This document shows positions 1 through 7,256 of a stretch of DNA of 18,777 nucleotides, in pieces. Source of the stretch: an uncultured Desulfobacterales bacterium. GTDB taxonomy: Bacteria; Desulfobacterota; Desulfobacteria; Desulfobacterales; JAFDCJ01. Made by a program: the position numbers and the translations under genes. The DNA lies in contig CALZJV010000108.1 of NCBI GenBank assembly GCA_945787595.1, positions 1 through 18,777 on the forward strand, read 5' to 3'. The notes under the pieces are model-generated. The model saw nothing but the letters and a program-made list of their open reading frames with translations, was not told where the DNA came from and made no database searches. How positions within the stretch are numbered: the first letter of the stretch is position 1; each line of letters starts with the position of its first letter.

Positions 1-596
1 GTGTCATACTCATCGGCTCCCCCGCAAAGCATGGCATCCTGCATGCCATATTTGACCATTTCATACCCGAAACCGATGGACTGGCTGCTGGTGGTGCAGG
101 CCGTTGATGATGAAATTACGCGACCGGTAATGCCGAACATTTTGGTAATATTGACGGCCGTTGTGTGGACCATAGACTTTAAATAATCCACGGCCCCAAT
201 CGATGAGAAGCTTGAACGCGACTGACTGAAAAAGGATTTATATATTTCCCGCTGGACAGTTGGGCTGCCGTGAGTTGATCCAAATGCAACTCCCAGCCTG
301 CCGGAGGTGATAAAGTCATTATCCAGACCGGATGCTTCCAAAACCTCCTTTGCCACCTGGCAGGCATAGTAAGCTACCGGGCCCATGGTTTTACGATACA
401 GGCGTTTAAAATCATACCCAACCGGGTAATCCACCGTTCCGAAAACACCGCAATGGATGAAATCGGAAAGCAGATTGTCCTGCCGGAGTTTCTTTACACC
501 CGAAATTCCCTCAACCAGACTCTGGACAATCTTGCCTTTGCCGTGACCCACCGGTGTTATGGCCGAACCTTGTGTAATGACGACTCTTCGCTCCAT
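1..596 (-). CDS. beta-ketoacyl-ACP synthase (FabF/aryl-polyene type), 3' end cut by window edge
   Basis: My own reverse-strand translation from the ATG at 596 is open to the window edge, giving 198 complete codons of an expected ~400. It starts MERRVVITQGSAITPVG, the usual KAS I/II beginning. The active-site cysteine is Cys167 in SSSTACTTSSQS, followed by the family's conserved CGGADE. The catalytic His residues would lie beyond the edge. A GGAG ribosome-binding site sits about 7 bases before the ATG. It follows a dedicated ACP gene by 41 bp, so it probably condenses malonyl units onto chains held by that ACP. Context with an acyltransferase, a GT2 and a CrtI-like oxidoreductase suggests a secondary lipid or polyene pathway rather than housekeeping FabF. 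The family is sure; the exact pathway is inferred. Confidence 0.93.
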   Translation of the reverse strand, partial: MERRVVITQGSAITPVGHGKGKIVQSLVEGISGVKKLRQDNLLSDFIHCGVFGTVDYPVGYDFKRLYRKTMGPVAYYACQVAKEVLEASGLDNDFITSGRLGVAFGSTHGSPTVQREIYKSFFSQSRSSFSSIGAVDYLKSMVHTTAVNITKMFGITGRVISSSTACTTSSQSIGFGYEMVKYGMQDAMLCGGADEYD

Positions 597-637
597 TGTG
601 GCTCCAGTATGAAAAACAGCGAACGATCAGGGGGTGT

Positions 638-913
638 TTAATTGGATATGGTTTGGCCCATGGCCCGAGCCGCCGACATCAATTCAATATAATCGAGGAT
701 ATCGTTGATGGTTCGTATTTCCATGGCATTTTTTTTCTCAGCCTGGGTAAGTTCCGAACCAAGCATAACTTCAATTTCCCTTAACAGTTCAATGGCATCT
801 ATACTGTCAAATTCGTGTGCATCCCTCAAATTATCATCGAGACCCGGATTCTCTATTTCAAATTGGTCCCTGAAAATTCGAATGATTTCTGATTTTATTT
901 CGTCACGGGTCAT
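638..913 (-). CDS. acyl carrier protein (phosphopantetheine carrier)
   Basis: A 91-residue protein with the ACP fold signature. The phosphopantetheine-attachment serine is Ser37 in EFDSIDAIELL, which corresponds to the canonical DSL(D/S) motif with Ile in place of Leu. The spacing to helix III and the acidic helix II are typical. Purine-rich GGAAAGATGA precedes the ATG. The C-terminus has a ~14-residue tail beyond the usual ACP end (SAARAMGQTISN). The next gene downstream is the ketosynthase (41 bp), so the two probably work as a carrier and condensing-enzyme pair. The 374-bp upstream gap to the acyltransferase gene, on the same strand, may hold a separate promoter, but none was convincing. 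Confidence 0.93.
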   Translation of the reverse strand: MTRDEIKSEIIRIFRDQFEIENPGLDDNLRDAHEFDSIDAIELLREIEVMLGSELTQAEKKNAMEIRTINDILDYIELMSAARAMGQTISN

Positions 914-1180
914 AACTCATCATCTTTCCGCTCGTAATATAATAGACCAGATTAATATTGATGGATTCGTAAAAAGTCGGAATTTGGATTTTTGTTGATT
1001 GTAACACATTGAATTTACGAGCCCTGAGATTTTATTTTTTGTGCTTTTTGCGCCTTTTTGCGGCCATATAAATATTACATATTTCACATTAGTTCAAATG
1101 AAAAATATAAGGCCTCTGATAAACGTCCATTTAAAAAAAGATTGACGATTGTCGATTGAATAATGAATATCTAAGGTTCG

Positions 1181-1216
1181 CCTCTCTCCGAGGTGTAAGC
1201 TCTACGAGCTGGAAGC
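1181..1216. repeat. REP-like hairpin element, copy 1
   Basis: A GC-rich block inside the 374-bp gap between the ACP and acyltransferase genes. Its core AGCTC-TAC-GAGCT (1198-1210) forms a 5-bp stem with a TAC loop. A second copy at 13455-13490 matches at 29 of 36 positions, and the substitutions within the stem keep pairing. It is followed by ccggcggatcaatt (1216-1229), a motif also found at 6896 and 16617. The rest of the gap is AT-rich, with no gene seen. Confidence 0.6.
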
Positions 1217-1256
1217 CGGCGGATCAATTATTAAAAAAAAGACCATAAAAATGACA

Positions 1257-1278
1257 GAGCGAAGCGACATCCACAAAT
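1257..1278. repeat. 22-bp intergenic repeat, copy 1
   Basis: This 22-bp string begins gagcgaagcgacatcc and ends acaaat, and is identical to 3850-3871. The first 10 bases recur at 6925-6934. It lies just past the stop of the acyltransferase gene, so it is in the 3' untranslated region of the transcript. Function unknown. Confidence 0.6.
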
Positions 1279-1287
1279 ATTCAATTT

Positions 1288-2205
1288 TCAATCTTCAATA
1301 GCCAATTCCGGCTTGTCCGGGTTGGGCTTGGCAGTCAGAAAAGGTTTAAAGTGATACCACTGCAATGGATAGTTGCGAAGGGTTGCTTCCAGGATATCGG
1401 CGTATTGTTGAGCGGAGTACCGAATGGCTTCGGCTCTTTCATCGCGAGAGGCGGCAGCTATATATATGGGCTCTGACATGCTAAACCGGTATTTTTTTTT
1501 GCGAATACGAAATGCAAAAAAAATAAACATCGGGGCTCCTGACAATAACGCAAATAAATGGGGCGCTTCCGGCAGTATTACATCGTGTCCGAGAAAATTG
1601 ACCGGGATAGTCCGTTGGTCCTTTTTCCAGACAAAATCCCCGGTTAAAGAAACCACTCCACCCGATTCGATAAATTTAATTCCTTCCACTAAATCCAGGG
1701 GCGATCCTCCACCCTCATCTACCGCAATAATCTGGATACCGCTTTGAGCGAGAGTTTCCTTTTGAAGCTGCTCGATTTGCTCTTTTTGTTTGACGCCCAT
1801 ATAAAGAAGCAGCCGGAGGTTTTTCAACTTACGCTTGAGCAGGTGAGCGGCCACATCCCAGTTTCCCATATGCGACATCAGTAAAATGCCGCCTTTTCCG
1901 TCATCAATTGATTTTTCAAGGTGTTCACAACCTTCAGAAGTGAAGGTGAGCTCGTCGGGTTCCCGAAGCAGAAGCCGGTCCAAAAAAACATCGGTAAAAT
2001 TATGAAACTGGCGCCAGGCACACCACAGATGAAAGAGCCGGTTGCGATCAGGGTAAAGCGCCCGGTAAAGCCTCACACTGTTTCCCACTCTTAAGGGGAA
2101 TAAAAGGAAAAACCCAGTGGCGACGATCCAGGCATAAACAACAAATACCCACAGACCTAATGTTTTGGATATAAAAATGATAGATTTATATAAGAATTTT
2201 CTCAT
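1288..2205 (-). CDS. lysophospholipid acyltransferase, LpxL/HtrB-type
   Basis: A 305-residue protein, full length for the LpxL/HtrB (LPLAT) family. The catalytic HxxxxD motif is His112-MGNW-Asp117, preceded by GGILLMS. A membrane anchor covers about residues 16-38. The C-terminus PLQWYHFKPF is the typical family ending (WxxF/YxPFW-like). It transfers an acyl chain from an acyl-ACP or acyl-CoA to a membrane lipid acceptor on the inner face of the inner membrane. The ATG overlaps the TAA of the upstream oxidoreductase by one base (TAATG), so translation is probably coupled; no other ribosome-binding site is visible. Stand-alone acyltransferases of this type occur in aryl-polyene-like clusters, which fits the ACP and ketosynthase downstream. 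The acceptor is unknown. Confidence 0.9.
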   Translation of the reverse strand: MRKFLYKSIIFISKTLGLWVFVVYAWIVATGFFLLFPLRVGNSVRLYRALYPDRNRLFHLWCAWRQFHNFTDVFLDRLLLREPDELTFTSEGCEHLEKSIDDGKGGILLMSHMGNWDVAAHLLKRKLKNLRLLLYMGVKQKEQIEQLQKETLAQSGIQIIAVDEGGGSPLDLVEGIKFIESGGVVSLTGDFVWKKDQRTIPVNFLGHDVILPEAPHLFALLSGAPMFIFFAFRIRKKKYRFSMSEPIYIAAASRDERAEAIRYSAQQYADILEATLRNYPLQWYHFKPFLTAKPNPDKPELAIED

Positions 2206-3695
2206 TAATTTTTATCAAGCCTTAACTGCCTAAATATATTACCGAATCGTTCAGGACCAATGATCAGCTTCACTGTACCCAGAGATCCAAGTATTGTTCC
2301 GAGAATCCCCGGTGCCATGACACTCTGGCCTGCAAGAAATAGACCCTTAACCGAGGTACGATTTAGTATTGAGGCTTCAAGCAGCTGATCCGCGGAACGA
2401 AGAACGCCATAGGCCGAACCTTGCGGGCTATTTACCCAGTCTCTGGTGGTAAGCGGGGTATAAGCGTCAAGTAGTTCGGCGCCGCGCAGCGGCCCGAATA
2501 TGTCCTCCGCTTCACGAATTAGGCCCCAAGCTCTATTTTCTTTTTCCCTGACATAATCTCCACCCCGCCGGCCGGTTTTGGTGTGCTCCCATGTTTGCCA
2601 GCGTTCATACTGACCTGATGTCAGGATGGTCAGCAAATTTTTTCCATCCCGCTCACTTTCTCTTAGTTGATGGTATTTCAAATCGAGAATATTTCCATTT
2701 TTTCCCGTATCAATTTTAAAAATATTATAGGGTATGGCCTCGTGGGTTGAAGCATCTACACTGACATGGGCACCAAACATTCCACCGGTGTCAACCATTT
2801 TCGATACGAGTCTGCGATATGAGGGTTTGGCCGCACCATCCGGCAGCATATTGAGAACGACTTTCGGATGCACGGTGCCGATGACAACTGGCGATTTCAA
2901 TACCGACCCCGACTTCAATTGAACGCCCTCGACAACGCGATTGTTCACAAGAATTTTTTCCACGCCATCACCTCGAATGATCTTGCCCCTGAGGGATTTT
3001 AGGCGTTCGGTAAAGGCATTGGCCATCTGGGCACTGCTGCATTTTAAGCGCCAGGATGAGAACAGGTACGTCGCCAGCACCATGTTGTGATAAAAAACAG
3101 GGCACGATTCCAGCGGGACGCCGATCCAGCAGCAAGGGATACCAAGAACTGCCCGCAGACCGGGAGAGCATTTCAAGTCAGTGAGAATGTCTCCGAACGG
3201 CTTCATATGCTCAAGCATCGAGACATCGTTTTGCCTTGAAAACAAAAAATCAAGGGTATGAATTTTTTCGCCATGCTGCCGTATGATTTTCATTATCACG
3301 CTGATCTGCCGGTCTTCGTCCGGAAAAGCCTTTCTCAAATTTTCTTCATAGGCATCAAAACCGTCTGGAAGGTCAAAAGTGAAGTCCTCGAAGATATATC
3401 GGTCGATGACGCCTTCGGCCCCCATCCTTTCTACCGGGATTCCCGCGGAAACACCCAGAAAATCGAACAGCCTTCGCAAGACCTGACCGTCATCGAGCGA
3501 TCCCAAATAATGCACGCCGACGGCACAATCCAGCCCCTTGCGGGTGTAGCCGCGCATTAGTCCCCCGGGCAAAGGATTTTTTTCGATCACGGTCGTCTTG
3601 AACCCCGACTGAGCAAGGATGATGGCGGTCGAAAGACCACCCACACCGGATCCGATGACCAAGGCATTTTGTGAAGCAGATCTGTCTATTTCCAT
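2205..3695 (-). CDS. CrtI/CrtISO/RetSat-like FAD-dependent oxidoreductase
   Basis: A 496-residue flavoprotein of the phytoene desaturase / carotenoid isomerase / retinol saturase superfamily. The N-terminus has the dinucleotide-binding fingerprint GSGVGGLS (15-22), then EKNPLPGGLMRGY, where Glu38 should bind the FAD ribose. The C-terminal FAD motif GLFLAGQSVMAPGILGTILG is typical of this group. It probably desaturates, saturates or isomerises a long acyl or polyene chain. The gene overlaps the acyltransferase by one base. Only a weak GGCGG-like sequence precedes the ATG at 3695. A carotenoid role is less likely because no crtB/crtE-type gene is in view. The family call is firm; the substrate is not known. 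Confidence 0.88.
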   Translation of the reverse strand: MEIDRSASQNALVIGSGVGGLSTAIILAQSGFKTTVIEKNPLPGGLMRGYTRKGLDCAVGVHYLGSLDDGQVLRRLFDFLGVSAGIPVERMGAEGVIDRYIFEDFTFDLPDGFDAYEENLRKAFPDEDRQISVIMKIIRQHGEKIHTLDFLFSRQNDVSMLEHMKPFGDILTDLKCSPGLRAVLGIPCCWIGVPLESCPVFYHNMVLATYLFSSWRLKCSSAQMANAFTERLKSLRGKIIRGDGVEKILVNNRVVEGVQLKSGSVLKSPVVIGTVHPKVVLNMLPDGAAKPSYRRLVSKMVDTGGMFGAHVSVDASTHEAIPYNIFKIDTGKNGNILDLKYHQLRESERDGKNLLTILTSGQYERWQTWEHTKTGRRGGDYVREKENRAWGLIREAEDIFGPLRGAELLDAYTPLTTRDWVNSPQGSAYGVLRSADQLLEASILNRTSVKGLFLAGQSVMAPGILGTILGSLGTVKLIIGPERFGNIFRQLRLDKN

Positions 3696-3725
3696 ATGTG
3701 CACCGCCGCTATCCCAAAAAGTTTA

Positions 3726-3742
3726 CCCGCCGCAGGGGGCGG
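3726..3742 (-). terminator. GC hairpin with short T tract between GT2 and oxidoreductase genes
   Basis: On the minus strand, CCGCC-loop-GGCGG is followed by GGTAAACTTTTTGG. It could attenuate transcription just before the oxidoreductase start at 3695. The T tract is 5 bases and offset by about 7 bases, so this is a weak call and may just be one of the GC hairpin repeats found throughout the window. Confidence 0.25.
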
Positions 3743-3849
3743 CCAATATAATTGAAAATGAAACTTTAGCCTTGCAGAGTTTAACCAAAAGCGAACGATC
3801 GACGAATGTCGAATTAAGGAATTCTTTCTATTTAATTTCTTAAAGAGCT

Positions 3850-3871
3850 GAGCGAAGCGACATCCACAAAT
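3850..3871. repeat. 22-bp intergenic repeat, copy 2
   Basis: Identical over 22 bases to 1257-1278. It is followed by cgacaatcgtcattcgtc, whose reverse complement resembles tgacgattgtcgattg at 1143-1158, so the flanks of the two copies are partly inverted relative to each other. It lies in the 212-bp gap between the GT2 and oxidoreductase genes. Confidence 0.6.
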
Positions 3872-3907
3872 CGACAATCGTCATTCGTCATTTCAATGGT
3901 TGCCCTC

Positions 3908-4660
3908 CTATGATTTTCGTACAAAAGGATTAATCAGAATTCTCTGGGTAATAAGTCGCGTAAATGTACAGGTATTTCTTAAAAAATCAATAAACGGACG
4001 AAAATGGGAAATCCTTTCTTTGCCGGGTGCATAGCTGACACTGACCGGCACTTCGATAACGGGGAGTTTTTTCCATCCGGCTTTTACCAGGATTTCCACC
4101 TCAAACTGGAACCTTCTGGAGGTTACGTTCAAATTCAGCGATTCAGGCAGGGGATAGATTCTGAACCCGCTTTGAGAATCGGCCATCCGGGGTCCTCCCG
4201 AAAGCACTATCCAGAAATTGGAGAATTTGCGTCCAAACCGGCTTGTCCAGGGGGCTTTTTTATCCACCATACCCTGACGCATCCCCACAACCAGCGGTCG
4301 CTCATTTTCCGGAATCGCTTTCATCATATGCAGGGCATCTTGCGGATCATGTTGTCCATCCGCGTCAATCGTAATTGCCCAACCGGCAATTTTTTCAGCT
4401 TCGCTAAACCCGGTAATAAGCGCCGCTCCCTTGCCCCGGTTCTCAGTGTGCCGCAAGGGGTAAATGCCTGTATGGTTCCTGATTTTCTCAGAGCTGGAAT
4501 CAGTTGAGCCGTCATCCACCACAAATACCGGCAAGTTGAGCTTCAGTGATTTTTTGACGACTTCATCAATCCCGTGCTCATGGTTGTATACCGGGATAAT
4601 GACGGCAAATTTTCCCTTTTTGCCGTCATTTGGTGCATGTTTATTTTGGTCAGGTGGCAT
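3908..4660 (-). CDS. family 2 glycosyltransferase (dolichyl-phosphate mannosyltransferase-like)
   Basis: A 250-residue GT-A fold enzyme. The N-terminal beta strand reads FAVIIPVYN (18-26), the nucleotide-binding motif is VVDDGSTD (47-54), the metal-binding DxD lies in TIDADGQHDP (97-106; Asp99 and Asp101), and SQSGFRIYPL is the typical acceptor-side motif. There is no membrane domain after the catalytic part, unlike DPM synthases with C-terminal helices, so it is probably a cytosolic, membrane-associated enzyme. In enterobacterial aryl-polyene clusters a GT2 domain is fused to an LpxL-type acyltransferase; here the two are separate genes, which suggests a similar glycolipid-assembly role. It lies 30 bp after the DegV ORF and is probably cotranscribed. 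Confidence 0.9.
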   Translation of the reverse strand: MPPDQNKHAPNDGKKGKFAVIIPVYNHEHGIDEVVKKSLKLNLPVFVVDDGSTDSSSEKIRNHTGIYPLRHTENRGKGAALITGFSEAEKIAGWAITIDADGQHDPQDALHMMKAIPENERPLVVGMRQGMVDKKAPWTSRFGRKFSNFWIVLSGGPRMADSQSGFRIYPLPESLNLNVTSRRFQFEVEILVKAGWKKLPVIEVPVSVSYAPGKERISHFRPFIDFLRNTCTFTRLITQRILINPFVRKS

Positions 4661-4690
4661 TTTCGATTTTTCTGTCAGACAAATCAGATT

Positions 4691-5911
4691 CTAAACGAGT
4701 TCCGGTAAAAACGCCATAGCCCAGGTCCCCGGGCCCATATGCACACCGGAAGTCAGAGACAGCGGTTGCAATACTATTTCAGCAGGCGGGTAGCTCGCTT
4801 TAATTTCTTTTTTGACCGTATCGTTGACCCAATCGCGATTATCGGAATACTCGAGCATGATAAACGCAGCGGATTCTTTATCGAAAGCGCCTTCAAGCTT
4901 TTCAAGTGCGAATTTAAGCTGTCCGTTGCGGCTTTTTACGGCCCCGACCTTCTTGGCTCCTTCGGCGGTCGGACTGATGATCGGTTTGACATGCAACAAA
5001 TCGCCGAAAAATGCGCTGGACTTCGACAGCCTTCCGCCGGCCGCAAGATACTTGAGCTTGTCCAGGAAGACATATTCCTCACACTTTTCGACGGCTCTAT
5101 GTGCAAAATTTATGACTGCATCCGGATCACCGGTTTGAGCCGAATACTTGGCGGTTGCGATCACCATCACTCCCAGGCGGCCGGATGCCGCCCCCGTATC
5201 AATGACGGTCAGGCGATCATCCGGATCATTTTGGGCCTTCCAATCGACGGCCACATCATAATTTCCGGTAAAGACAGATCCCACACAAAGATACAGCACT
5301 TTAGGGTATTGGCTTAAAACGCGCTGGAAGTACTGATGACGTTCAAATACAGAAGCCTGAGAGGTTGAAACCCGGACGTCCTGCCGCATGGTTTGGTAAA
5401 GCTCCTCGGGAGAAAAAAGGGTCTCCGGCAATGATTTTTCCCCGGCAATGATATAACTGTCTAAAAGGGTGAGGTCCAACTCACGGGAATCACCCCGGGT
5501 CACCGAGCCGGCCGCATCCGTCATAATATGGATGGCACCCCGGCGGCGCAACCTGGTGAAATCTTTTATTTGAGACCCGATATTGTCATCGGTCCAATGG
5601 ACGACATCACCGAGAGATTCGATTTTTGCTTTGGCTTCGCGCGAATTGCTGGTATGTAAATGAACTTTCAAATAGTCCTTATGGGGGATGACCACCACGC
5701 TTTCACCGTACTGGTTGAATTGGCTGACTTTTTCTTCTGCGTTGTCATCATAATGGATGACCGTGTCCACACAGTAACCTTCTTCCATCTCCACCTGATA
5801 GGACGGCGTGAAATATCGTAGAAATCGGTCGAAACTCATTGTGTCGGCCGAGGAGACGCTTAAAAAACCCCTCCAAAAAAATGTACATCCCCAAAGCACC
5901 GGAATCCACAA
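4691..5911 (-). CDS. DegV (FakB-like) fatty-acid-binding domain with FakA-like linker; 3' part of a frameshifted fatty-acid kinase-like gene
   Basis: Residues after ~43 of this frame form two domains. First comes a FakA-middle-like segment with GYCVDTVI (Cys47) and LKVHLHTSN (His84, His86); these Cys/HxH positions resemble the zinc site known in FakA. Then a DegV domain (~127-406) follows, with VSTSQAS (181-187), SVFTGNY, LAAGGRLSKS and C-terminal GVHMGPGTW. DegV proteins bind fatty acids in the kinase reaction that makes acyl-phosphate. The first ~25 codons of this frame (from 5911 to about 5840) overlap the DhaL ORF and do not look like protein, so the annotated start is nominal. The real protein most likely continues from the DhaL ORF through a +1 frame change near 5790-5850. 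Full-length DAK2-DegV proteins are about 600 residues, matching the sum. Confidence 0.8.
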   Translation of the reverse strand: MWIPVLWGCTFFWRGFLSVSSADTMSFDRFLRYFTPSYQVEMEEGYCVDTVIHYDDNAEEKVSQFNQYGESVVVIPHKDYLKVHLHTSNSREAKAKIESLGDVVHWTDDNIGSQIKDFTRLRRRGAIHIMTDAAGSVTRGDSRELDLTLLDSYIIAGEKSLPETLFSPEELYQTMRQDVRVSTSQASVFERHQYFQRVLSQYPKVLYLCVGSVFTGNYDVAVDWKAQNDPDDRLTVIDTGAASGRLGVMVIATAKYSAQTGDPDAVINFAHRAVEKCEEYVFLDKLKYLAAGGRLSKSSAFFGDLLHVKPIISPTAEGAKKVGAVKSRNGQLKFALEKLEGAFDKESAAFIMLEYSDNRDWVNDTVKKEIKASYPPAEIVLQPLSLTSGVHMGPGTWAMAFLPELV

Positions 5912-6392
5912 CGCCGGCCTGCTTTAACTTCGGCAACAGCTCGGGTGTCGATTTTACGGATTCTTCCAGCAGGTCGATGATTTTGGCAACGTATTCAGTT
6001 GTATTTTCAAAATCACTTTTATCCAAAAAATCAACCAATGTATCCAAAACGGTCAACATCGTTCCGGGCATCGGATTGCTGACGGCCTGCCAGGCCCGGC
6101 CTCTTCCGAATTTTGCAGCTTGAGCAAGGTTTTCACAAGAATCGGCGGTCAGAAATCCGGAAAAAAACTGAACCGCGATATTTCCTGAATTACCACGGGC
6201 AGACAGCAACAGTTTATGAATCGTATCATCCAGGTCTTTTTCTAAGTATCTCAGCGGCGTAAGACTGATTAATAAATTGCGTCCGGTATCTCCATCGGCA
6301 ACCGGAAATACATTAATATCGTCAAGAACATCAGACCAGGCGGCCACCCGCTCGACACCTACAATATGCGCTTTTTGAAAATCCGGCCTCAT
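5748..6392 (-). CDS. DhaL (DAK2) kinase domain; 5' part of a frameshifted fatty-acid kinase-like gene
   Basis: Residues 1 to ~190 are a DhaL/DAK2 nucleotide-binding domain as in fatty-acid kinase FakA. The Mg-ATP motif is NVFPVADGDTGRN (27-39; Asp33 and Asp35), followed by SARGNSGNIAVQFFSGF (65-81), PMPGTMLTV (108-116) and VVDSGALGMYIFLEGFF (161-177). The last ~25 residues, ending LLCGHGHPL, are out-of-frame reading of the next domain, because the +1 frame there reads EEGYCVDTVI. It starts with ATG in an ATGA overlap with the thioesterase stop, so the two are translationally coupled. It probably phosphorylates fatty acid bound by the DegV partner domain. The split may be a real disruption or a sequencing or assembly error. 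Confidence 0.8.
   Translation of the reverse strand: MRPDFQKAHIVGVERVAAWSDVLDDINVFPVADGDTGRNLLISLTPLRYLEKDLDDTIHKLLLSARGNSGNIAVQFFSGFLTADSCENLAQAAKFGRGRAWQAVSNPMPGTMLTVLDTLVDFLDKSDFENTTEYVAKIIDLLEESVKSTPELLPKLKQAGVVDSGALGMYIFLEGFFKRLLGRHNEFRPISTIFHAVLSGGDGRRLLCGHGHPL
5790..5850 (-). other. +1 frameshift zone between DhaL and FakA-linker/DegV domains
   Basis: The coding signal leaves one frame (GFFKRLLGRHNEFRPIS, natural DhaL-domain end) and resumes in the +1 frame (QVEMEEGYCVDTVI). One surplus base in this interval would explain it. T7 and T6 runs lie slightly upstream (5864-5881), but a shift there would replace the natural KRLLGR segment. No classic slippery heptamer plus pseudoknot was recognised. 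Confidence 0.7.
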
Positions 6393-6835
6393 TTAAAAAA
6401 CCCCAGCGCTTTACGAATGTCCTGCGGTATTTCAAACATGATTTCCATTTCAGGATATTTTACGGCGACCTGTTCACTTCTTCCTTTGGCGCAAATCTGA
6501 TTATTTTTCACCAGCCTTATTTTAAACTCAATCACGATTTTATATTGCGCTTCAATGCAAGTCGCTTTACATTTAAATTCATCACGATATCTTAAAGATA
6601 CGATATGCTTGGTTGAGGTCTTCGTGATTGGGAAAAGATAATTTGTCTTTTCAAAATAATCGAAAAGATCCAAACCTGAGCTGGTGAAAAGCTCCGTTCG
6701 CGCAATATCAAAATATTTGAGATAATTACCGTGCCATACCATACGCAGGGGATCCAGATCATAAAAAGGGACCGTCAGATTTACCTCACAACAATTATGT
6801 TCAGCGCCATCCATCATCCAATGAGAACCCATCAT
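6389..6835 (-). CDS. acyl-CoA/acyl-ACP thioesterase, 4-hydroxybenzoyl-CoA thioesterase-like hot-dog fold
   Basis: A 148-residue single hot-dog domain. The family signature is FYDLDPLRMVWHGNYLKYFD (24-43), with Asp28 in the position of the catalytic Asp of the 4HBT/YbgC group and His35-Gly-Asn-Tyr after it. It hydrolyses acyl thioesters, here plausibly an ACP-bound product of the cluster. Small hot-dog proteins in aryl-polyene clusters can also act as dehydratases or thioesterases, so either reaction is possible. The annotated ATG at 6835 has no good ribosome-binding site; Met2 and the Met-Met at 7-8 are alternatives, and conservation only begins near residue 16. It is the first gene of the visible minus-strand cluster and overlaps the DhaL ORF (ATGA). 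Confidence 0.85.
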   Translation of the reverse strand: MMGSHWMMDGAEHNCCEVNLTVPFYDLDPLRMVWHGNYLKYFDIARTELFTSSGLDLFDYFEKTNYLFPITKTSTKHIVSLRYRDEFKCKATCIEAQYKIVIEFKIRLVKNNQICAKGRSEQVAVKYPEMEIMFEIPQDIRKALGFFK

Positions 6836-6880
6836 AAAAGGTTAAAATTTTGACTGAGAAAATGAACTAAAACGAGCTAA

Positions 6881-6968
6881 TCCGCCGGCAGTCCGCCGGC
6901 GGATCGATTTTAAAAATAGAGATAGAGCGAAGCGTTTCCTTAATTCTTGTCCGCCGTTCTTTGGCGGA
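6881..6968. repeat. pair of GC hairpins with TCCGCC/GGCGGA arms and repeat fragment
   Basis: Hairpin 1 has perfect 9-bp arms tccgccggc (6881-6889) and gccggcgga (6895-6903) with a 5-base loop. Hairpin 2 has 6-bp arms tccgcc (6950-6955) and ggcgga (6963-6968). Between them are ccggcggatcgatt (6896-6909) and gagcgaagcg (6925-6934), both shared with the repeat block at 1216-1278. The rest of the 421-bp gap between the divergent thioesterase and exported-protein genes (6836-7256) is AT-rich with no gene seen. Confidence 0.65.
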
Positions 6969-7152
6969 TTAGGTATTCCGTTATTCCTCTATACCAGCCT
7001 GTTGGATTTGGCGGCGGAAGCAAAGATAAGAATGGTAAACTAGAATTAACCATTATTTACATAAATATCAACTGATAAAATCAAAGCAGCAGCGCAACGA
7101 TGAGAAGTAAGCGTGTTCACCATTGACCCGATCCTTATGCATTGAGTCCATC

Positions 7153-7180
7153 TTGAGATTCAGTCTAAAGTGTATACATT
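7153..7180 (+). promoter_or_regulatory. candidate sigma-70-type promoter for the exported protein gene
   Basis: TTGAGA (7153-7158), a 16-base spacer, then TACATT (7175-7180), followed by a 76-base leader to the ATG at 7257. The match is moderate (5/6 and 4/6), so this is tentative. Confidence 0.35.
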
Positions 7181-7256
7181 ATAGTTCCGATAGAATGATA
7201 GTTAAATCAATATCATTTAATTATTAAATGTGAAACTAAGAGAGGAATGAATTTTT

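Noticed and set aside
4004..4507. Long plus-strand frame of 167 codons
   Set aside because: Lies antisense to a well-supported GT2 gene with intact motifs.
5864..5881. Programmed slippage or phase variation on the T7/T6 runs in the DhaL ORF
   Set aside because: A shift there would discard the natural-looking KRLLGRHNEF segment; the frame change is better placed 20-70 bases further on, and no stimulatory structure was recognised.
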